A DNA stretch of 64,000 nt from Hofstenia miamia (Eukaryota > Xenacoelomorpha > Acoela): positions 1,616,184-1,680,183 of the forward strand of contig SCFE01000043.1 in the NCBI GenBank assembly GCA_004352715.1. The letters are read 5' to 3'. Shown here one piece after another: positions 57,000-64,000 of this stretch. Numbering within the stretch: position 1 is the stretch's first letter; each line of letters begins with the position of its first letter. The position numbers were made by a program, and so were the translations under genes. Under the pieces are notes generated by a model. That model made no database searches and had not been told where the DNA came from. It was given only the letters and a program-made list of their open reading frames with translations.

Positions 57000-59460
57000 A
57001 TCTAACATCTTCAAAGCGATCTCTTTTCCAATTCTATTAAAATATGTTGTTTGACTGAAACGTGCTTAAGAAGCAGTATTGGTGACAATGTTATCAATCT
57101 ACTGGGGTATAAGTTATTTCGGCAAGACCGAAGCGACTGTAACTCCAAGAAGAAATCCGGCGGAAGAGTTTGCGTTTTTGTTTCGGATGATTTGACATGT
57201 GATGTCATTGGAATACGTCATTGGCAAGTATTTGAGATTCTCTGGAGTCACGTATTCTGCTTAAACCTGGTTATTTTTAATGTTTACGTCCCCCCTCGAT
57301 TTTGCAGAGGAGCCCAATTGGCTGAGAACATTATTGCTGGTGTTGAGCATATCAAGATTTTAAATCCTAATACGTGCATTGTTGTGTGTGGCGATTTCAA
57401 CGATTTTGATGTGACAAGCTTTTCCGTTGATGCAGGTTTGATTATGGAAACTAAACTCCCCACACGTAAAAGCAGGGCCCTTGTTAAATTTTGTGAAACG
57501 ACCCCGGCTTCCTTCAAGATTTTGCGTTATTCCAGCCTACTCTCCAAAGTGATCATTTGAGCAATATTTGTCAATATAAACACCGGAATCGAGTTGTTCG
57601 CAAAATTCAATTTCGGGATTAGAGGTTTCAGTATCGACGACTTGTTGAGTCGCAGCTACAGATGTTCAACTTTTCTGCATTGTACAAATGCAAAAGTGTA
57701 GACGAGTGCTCGAAATTCTTTAACGATGTTTTGATGAACGTTTATCACAAATGTTGCCTCATTCGGACGGTCTCTATCTCTAACAAAGACCCCCTTGAAC
57801 GATACCACTTACAAAGTTGCTACAGAAGAAGTACAAACTGGTCAAAGCTGGCAAAATGAGTGAAGCTGAAGAAGTCTCAAAACAGTTAAGATTTCTTATC
57901 GAAAATGCTGTCACGGAACAAAAAAGATCCACAGGATAGTGGCACCATGCTAATTTGCTTATGGGAAAGGAAGGACAGGAAATCAAGATATCAGATTCAA
58001 TGCCGAGGAACTGAATTTGTATTNNNNNNNNNNNNNNNNNNNNNCAAACTGGTCAAAGCTGGCAAAATGAGTGAAGCTGAAGAAGTCTCAAAACAGTTAA
58101 GATTTCTTATCGAAAATGCTGTCACGGAACAAAAAAGATCCACAGGATAGTGGCACCATGCTAATTTGCTTATGGGAAAGGAAGGACAGGAAATCAAGAT
58201 ATCAGATTCAATGCCGAGGAACTGAATTTGTATTACAACAGTGTGTCAAAGAATGCTAATACTGAACACGCAGATTGTCATATGTTAAGCGTGTTACAGG
58301 TGTATCGGTTTCTTAAGTCTGTAAACAAGACAGCTCCTGGCCCAGATGAGGTTCCATATTGGATGCTCTCCAAGAATGCAGTATGGCTAACTGAACCATT
58401 CACTCATATCCTTAATCTATCACTGAAAATCGGGACTTGCCCTGCATCCTGAAAAATTCCTTTTGCCAAAGTGACCAAACCTGAGCAACCAATTGACTAC
58501 CAATATCATTGCTAGATGCGCTGAGAAAATTATTATCAAATCGTATATTGAACAGGCTTACAAATCTTTTCTAAGTAAAAATCAGTTCGCTTTTCGAAAG
58601 TATGGATCAACTACTGCTGCGGGTATCAAGATTATTAGCGATGTCTATAGTTTGAGCCGAGAACATGATTATGTTCGAATTATTGCGTTAGATATGTATA
58701 AAGCATTTGATACTGTATCCCATAAAAGTATTATATCGGGGTTGGCCAGTATTGTGCCTAGTCTTAATCCATATGTGGTAAATTGCGTGATTGACATTCT
58801 AACAAAGACAGCATTACACATCTGTCGGCTGTGATGTGTCCAGTCTAAGCAGTACCACTAATCAGGGTGTACCTCAAGGCACGGAGGTCCAACATATTAT
58901 AGCATTGCTGTGAATGATGTTAATGTGGATTGTGATAGAATTCGATCAACGGTTTTTGCGGATGATAACACAGAGGCCGTCGTGGGTACCTTTGGTAGTG
59001 ATGACAGAGCTTCCGTCATAATAGATGATTTGGGAGAACAATTTGAAAGCAAAAGCCTGAGACTTAACGTTGGAAAGTCTAATGAAATTGTATGCATGCG
59101 GAAAAGGCCTGGATTTGTGCCAGAAATTGAAAACGTCGAAAGGACTTTATCTGTGAGGATTTTGTATATCGAATTTGATGACAGGTGTGACTTTAGTACA
59201 CATTAACAAAACCATAGCTTCTGCCTCATCAAAGCTTTATCTATTGTTACGCATAAAACATCTGGGATTTCGCAAGGATGAGCTTGGCTTATTGTATAAT
59301 TCATTAATTCTCAGTAAACTTACTTATGGTGTTCCGTATGGGAAGATATTACAAATCAGAATGAGAATAAAATTGACAATCTTCAAAGAAAGCGGAAAGA
59401 TTGTGTATTATTGACAACCTCAGAAGCATCAGAGAGCACATAAGGACAGCAGACGCCAGA
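57000..59460 (+). pseudogene. LINE ORF2, endonuclease and RT (FADDN box)
   Basis: The endonuclease (57051-57560) reads LTETCLRSSI, GGRVCVFVSDDL, FNVYVPPRF and VVCGDFNDFDV. RT follows with KTAPGPDEVPYWMLSKNAVW near 58330, then LSKNQFAFRKYGSTTAAGIK, ALDMYKAFDTVSHKSI (motif A) near 58690, GVPQGT-like bases at 58867 and VFADDNTEAVVG (motif C) near 58950. The last frame (59175-59414) covers the thumb, including LGLLYNSLILSKLTYG. Frameshifts separate most of these. Bases 57834-58234 are disturbed by a duplicated-flank gap. Confidence 0.75.
57834..58234. repeat. Exact 190-bp duplicate around a 21-N gap
   Basis: Bases 57834-58023 equal 58045-58234 exactly, with 21 Ns (58024-58044) between them. The same design as at 55466 shows that two overlapping contig ends were not merged. 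One copy should be dropped when reading the LINE ORF2. Confidence 0.92.
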
Positions 59461-59480
59461 CTACAAAAATATCAGTGATT

Positions 59481-60440
59481 CACATGGTAAACATTCATTT
59501 ATTCCTGTGAGAACTGATTACGCAACAGACTGGCAAACAGTGGTGTATCCCATAACTTATTTTCTCATGGACATTTAAAATTATATTGATGCTGTCTCTT
59601 TAATTCCTTATATTATAGATGATAATCTGTAATTAAATAAAAGTTCTTGTCTTTATTTCTTACGCGTGACACTATTCTGCACCTTCGCCGAAGAGGCAAT
59701 ATATTTGTCATTTGCTGCAGTTTCGCGTTCAGTTTCATCAATCAATTGCACGCATTAGAATTAATGGCAAAAAACGGGGTTGTGTGTGACTGCAGCTCAA
59801 TATGCATTATCGGTTTGATATACAAATACAAGCAAAATTAACAGAATTTAAAGTTTGCATTATCGTAATATATTTTTTGGCAAGCAATTACCATATTCAA
59901 GTTAAATTTTTAAACTTTCAATAAATGTGAAAAGAAACTAAAGCTATATTGTACTAATATTAAAAATCCTATTTCATTTTGATTGGTTCAAATTTTCGAA
60001 TACAATTATGCGTTCTCTTTCTTATTATTATCTCTACGTCACTCAAAATTTTGGAAATTTCATACATGGTATTTATCCAATTCGGGCTACTACTATTGCA
60101 TTCATTAGTAGCCATGACAAGCTAGGTGTTTATAAGTTAAAAATAAACTATAATTGATTCACATAATTTTTGGCAATCTAAAAGATTCCTGGAGTTCGAA
60201 AATTGTTATACACAAGTGTTCTAGGAATTTGTTTTCTCTTTAACTATTTAAAAAGATAGGTAGGATTCTGATTCTATTGATATCACATTGTATGAATAGA
60301 TAAATATGCTAGTTTATTATATTTTATTTTCTAAATCAGATGTATTTTGAATTTATAATTATAATTTCTTTTTGGTATTCGTAGGGAATAACGTTGCAAT
60401 AATAGAAAATCTCAACTGCAACAAGAACACATAAAATTGT
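59481..60440. other. Non-coding stretch, nothing recognised
   Basis: AT-rich spacer between two LINEs. The only frame of note (59647-59841) has no motif. Confidence 0.45.
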
Positions 60441-60449
60441 TTTGAATAT

Positions 60450-61153
60450 ATATTATGAAATAATTGATATTTTTTGTAGTAATTGTGGGTTAACTTATCA
60501 AGAGATTTCAGCGAATGGCGATGTTTTTGCGTGTTTATTTGTTGAGTTGAAATCTGAGAACAAATACAAGGTTAAATTCATATGTCCCGATTCGCACAAA
60601 GATTTCACAGTGAACAGTTGTGTTTACTGATCTTTCTCTGGATGTCTAACAACACATGCAAACGGCAACAATATGCTCTAAATGCATAATAAGAAATGAT
60701 TTTAGTAAATTTACATGTGTAAGCTTCAATATGGTATTACATTTGTCAAAGAATTGTACTGGTTTTTCCTCGTTGTTTGTGGAAGCAATCAAATTATATG
60801 ATAAACTTATTCTACTACTCTGCTCAAGCTGTGTTAATAATGGAAGCAAAGACCAAATTACGGAAAAAATACACGAAGACGTTACACCGAATATCATCGA
60901 TGTAGTAATGAAGATAGAGGAAAGAATGTCGAAGTTGACTCAAATGATGTCAACGAATAACGATTTACTCCAGGCAATAAAATCTACAATGCAATCTGTC
61001 TATGTAACAAATAGTCTAAGAGCACCTATACAAACATCTGATAATGACACAATGCTTACGCTTGTGGTAACTGGAGTTAAAGAGCAGCCGTCTGGTAAAA
61101 CCGTTTGCATAGCCTTGAAGCTGATCGTCGACACTTTGAAGACTTATTCCTAA
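60450..61153 (+). pseudogene. LINE ORF1, zinc-finger-like and coiled coil
   Basis: A first piece has CSNCGLTYQE and ICPDSHKDF, and a second has CSKCIIRND with HLSKNCTGFS. The latter recalls the C..C...H..C.GL of PHD/RING-like ORF1 fingers with one pair lost. A likely coiled coil follows (DVVMKIEERMSKLTQMMSTN). LVVTGVKEQPSG may begin an RNA-binding domain. A 165-codon frame is open at 60656-61153. Confidence 0.55.
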
Positions 61154-61399
61154 ACAAACTTGGAGTGTCGTGCGACAGACCACTTATTGTGAAAGGGGTA
61201 TTGATAAAACTAGCAATTTAAAACTATATATAGCGAACAAATTTATTGACCACACTCTAACTACTGATGAAATTGTTGCTAAGATCAATTATGATGCGAC
61301 GCCCAATTGACTAACGTGTAAAAAATGCATTTCTTCATTGCCAACATTATTTTGTCACAATGTTAATGATATCTCGTCTAAGTTACTAGTTAGATGCGA

Positions 61400-63853
61400 T
61401 TATTGCTGGGTACAATTTTAAGTCATTATGTTGCAAGAATCCAAACTTCGCAACAACCACCCGGATGGACCCCTCAAGCACCACGGTTACCACTTATTAT
61501 ATTAGAAGGGATGTCGCTAACTTTGTCGAAGAATGTGGTGGTGGACTACTTATATCAACAAGAGTTGGTGCATAAGCCGTCCTAGTATTCTTCAATCGTT
61601 TTCAGAACCCGATCTGGAATTGCTCGCTGTTAATTGTCGCCCCAGGTATTTACCCTCCACTTTTACTTCTGTTTTACTGGTTAACATTTACATACGTCCT
61701 CAGCGCAGAAAGCAATGTACACAAAAATTGTTGCGAAGGTTTTTAAGAAAAGTAACTGAGACTAACCCTCATGCGTTCTTAATAATAGTTCTTGAAGAAT
61801 TTCATTTGTATAATATTTTTAGTGAGCCTACCTTTAGTATATCTCAAAAGTAGCTTGATGCTATCTGCCTAACGAATACTGAGTTATTTTCTTTTGAACT
61901 TGCAGCTCCATTTGGTGTCCCTGAAATCAGTTACCACTTATCATTGGTTTTGCGCCATAAAATTAACTATCACAATAAACTAAAACGTCAACAGAATGAT
62001 CAACACCGTGATCTGTATGACATTGACAGTCCAATGTGAACTAGAGACTACTTGCTGGGATAGTTTTCTTGATTTTAATTGTAGTGATATTGATTCGTTT
62101 ACATATGTTTTGGAGGAGTACATTAAGTTTGTCATAGATAATAGTAGATCCGATAAGGTTAAACGGTGTGACATTTTTCTTGGTCGTATTACTAACTCAA
62201 TCGAGTTAAGACAGCTCGTGAAGGACAAAAAGAAAGCGATATCATCTTCTCTACGAAATGAAATTCAAAGGAAAATTAATAAGTTGGTGTGTTTCCGAAG
62301 ACAGAAATACATTTCGAACCTGTCAAAGTCCGAACTTTACCGTGAGTTACATTATCGTTTAAAGGATAACTTGCCTCCTGTGGAGCTTAACGAAAATGAT
62401 GCAGTTGGTTTTAACAAGTTTTTCACACGGTTTAATAGTGATAGTTATAAAGATTGTTGTTTCAGTTTACACGAAGGTGTTTATCAGGCACCTGAGATTG
62501 ACCCTAAAGAGGTCATCCATATGTTACAGTCAGTTAATGAAAAGACTGCAGGTGGACTTAATAATATACCCTCAGAAATTGGTGTTTCCTATTATCTTTT
62601 CCAGAACTGTTACACCTTTTGTAAATACCCCGATTTATGGAAGCCTAAGCTTTATAGACCTTTTACTATTACTCCTATCCCTGCTCGCTGCCGTGATCGC
62701 TTAGGTCTCGAATTTTTCATTTAGTTAACTGAAGAAGACAGTGATCCGTTCCAATTCGCCTATAAATCCGGCCGATCTAATACGGAGGCTCTGCTTTGCA
62801 CGTATGATTTTATTGTCTCACGTCTTGATAGCAGCTCGACACGTATCGTCAAGGGTATTTCTTAGATTATTATTCTGCCTTTAACACGATATTGCAGAAT
62901 AAGTTATTAAATAATGTATCATTTTACTCGCCATGCTTAGCCTGTTGGTTGAAGGATTACATGTCTAGCTGGCGGCAGTGTATACAGTTGGGAATAATTC
63001 ATTTACCGAGTTTTCCAAGATACTGGTCGGTATTCCTCAGGGTGGCCCTATGAGCGGCCCTCTATTTACATTCTGTACGAACCAAATCAACAACAAAGTC
63101 CTCGAAATTAACAATGATCAGGCAAATATTTCAAAATACTCTGATGATACGAAGATTCTTTTGCAATTGCTGAGTCGTCTCCTATGAATGACTATGACCT
63201 CTAAGGTTGTCTCGATGTCCGATGACTTAAATTTGTACATTAACGGTAGTAAATCGAAAGAAACTAATTTTTCTCTTAAAATATTGTGAGTACCGCATCG
63301 CCTGTAACCATTGCAGGTGTGAGCGTCCCCAACGTTGATTCCATCAAATATCTTTGCGTCTATCTCCATAAGTCCCTTAAATGGAATACCCACATTGAAT
63401 GTCTGGTGAAAAAAACTTAATTTTACTATTCGTGATTTTGCGGGTGTCATTAAATATTTGAGTGATGAAACAAAAACATCTATCTTCAAAACGTATATTC
63501 TCCCTCAATACCTATACGCTTCATGTGGTTGGGTTCCCGGCCTCTCCAGTAAAAATCGTAATCAATTGCGGAAACCGATCACTTTATTTGCATTCTTTTC
63601 GAAAACTGACAAGTTCAAGTATATTCAAATAGTCAATCAATCGTTCACCTCGTTGTTCATCAAAGTAATCAAGAGAAATCTTGAAGACATTACTCATCCT
63701 CTACATGACAAATTTAATCTTATGTCTTCTCAGAGAAACACCAGACAAGCTTTTAGACTTCCCCGCTGTCGTACTTCTAGATATGATCGCTCATTTTTTC
63801 CAGCTGCATGCAGGTATTTAGTCAATAACGCTACCCTCCCGCAATATTTGTAA
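61400..63853 (+). pseudogene. LINE ORF2, endonuclease remnant and RT (YSDDT box)
   Basis: The endonuclease remnant has IRRDVANFVEECGGGLLIST near 61510 and NCRPRYLPSTFTSVLLVNIY near 61635. A 242-codon frame (61996-62724) holds the pre-RT helices and AGGLNNIPSEIG. RT continues with DPFQFAYKSGRSNTEAL, LDYYSAFNTI (motif A) near 62870, VGIPQGGPMSGPLF near 63030 and KYSDDTKILL (motif C) near 63150. The C terminus (63458-63853) is an open frame with SQRNTRQAFRLPRCRTSRYD and SFFPAACRYL, a block shared by many CR1-like LINEs. It has several frameshifts. Confidence 0.8.
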
Positions 63854-63905
63854 ATTTTAGCGTTCCCTTTCCATTTTACTTTGTAAAAAGTACAGGAAGT
63901 AAATC

Positions 63906-63958
<53 letters not shown>
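63906..63958. repeat. (ATT)n microsatellite, LINE 3' tail
   Basis: A pure TTA repeat of about 53 bases stands right after the LINE 3' UTR and is best read as its tail. Confidence 0.9.
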
Positions 63959-63961
<3 letters not shown>

Positions 63962-64000
63962 AATATTATATTAGAGGCTTCTCAATGAAATCTAAGATAG

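Larger units (their letters stand above)
56150..59480 (+). mobile_element. LINE with PHD-finger ORF1 and EN-RT ORF2 (FADDN type)
   Basis: The plus strand holds an ORF1 with an N-terminal PHD finger, an endonuclease and an RT in the order of a CR1-like LINE, with frames broken in several places. The 3' end is probably near 59480, although no microsatellite tail is seen. The RT shares its FADDN box with the fragment at 28001-28395. A 21-N gap with duplicated flanks lies inside ORF2. Confidence 0.8.
60440..63960 (+). mobile_element. LINE (YSDDT type) with (ATT)n tail
   Basis: The plus strand carries ORF1 (zinc-finger-like plus coiled coil), an endonuclease remnant and RT, ending at a TAA at 63851-63853. 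After only about 55 bases a pure TTA/ATT repeat begins, the usual form of a LINE 3' terminus. The tail and C terminus are better preserved than in the other copies, although the endonuclease and RT have shifts. It is a third LINE family in the window. Confidence 0.8.

Overview
This is an AT-rich nuclear window from an animal, most likely an invertebrate. The evidence is one spliced metazoan gene with GT-AG introns, very long non-coding stretches, abundant (TA)n, and a dense, mostly decayed population of animal-type transposons. The phylum cannot be fixed from the sequence. No prokaryotic or organellar feature, CRISPR array or rRNA gene is seen.

The only host gene I can support is FRG1 on the minus strand. 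It has three coding exons (52777-52504, 37076-36844, 36691-36404) that give an intact 264-residue protein. Its first intron is about 15.4 kb and holds a stack of DNA-transposon relics, all on the plus strand, so antisense to FRG1. In order these are a hAT C-terminal relic (37.6-38.2 kb), a near-complete hAT element (38.77-42.09 kb) broken by a second hAT fragment, a P-element/THAP9-like transposase relic (43.2-44.5 kb), a tyrosine-recombinase-like relic (44.6-45.5 kb) and a second P-like transposase relic (47.7-49.5 kb).

Left of FRG1 (1-36 kb) the window is mainly non-LTR retrotransposon debris. A minus-strand LINE has an SGNH-esterase ORF1 and an EN-RT ORF2, and is split by a 924-bp element flanked by TTAA (1-4.64 kb). 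Next come a tRNA-like SINE head, an R2/NeSL-like RT relic (4.9-6.5 kb), and about 9 kb with no recognisable gene. A decayed RT follows at 15.9-16.7 kb. An RT family I associate with cnidarian and sponge genomes lies at 18.7-21.3 kb, with a related tail at 22.1-22.7 kb. There is a short MITE, a possible Harbinger relic, and two further LINE copies, one of which (27.2-29.0 kb, minus) is interrupted by another LINE family. The other (30.2-34.1 kb, plus) carries the same SGNH-ORF1 layout as the first.

Right of FRG1 (53-64 kb) there is a solo mariner-type terminus, an RT relic, a TIR-bounded MITE, a LINE whose ORF1 starts with a PHD finger (56.2-59.5 kb), and a LINE ending in a clean (ATT)n tail (60.4-63.96 kb).

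The assembly has two 1000-N gaps, one 171-N gap, two 21-N gaps with exactly duplicated flanks, and one visible local misjoin marked by single Ns at 2628 and 2733. Coordinates near these should be treated with care. I found no convincing new cellular system. The most interesting points are transposon biology (nested insertions, esterase and PHD ORF1 proteins, altered RT active sites) and the structure of FRG1.
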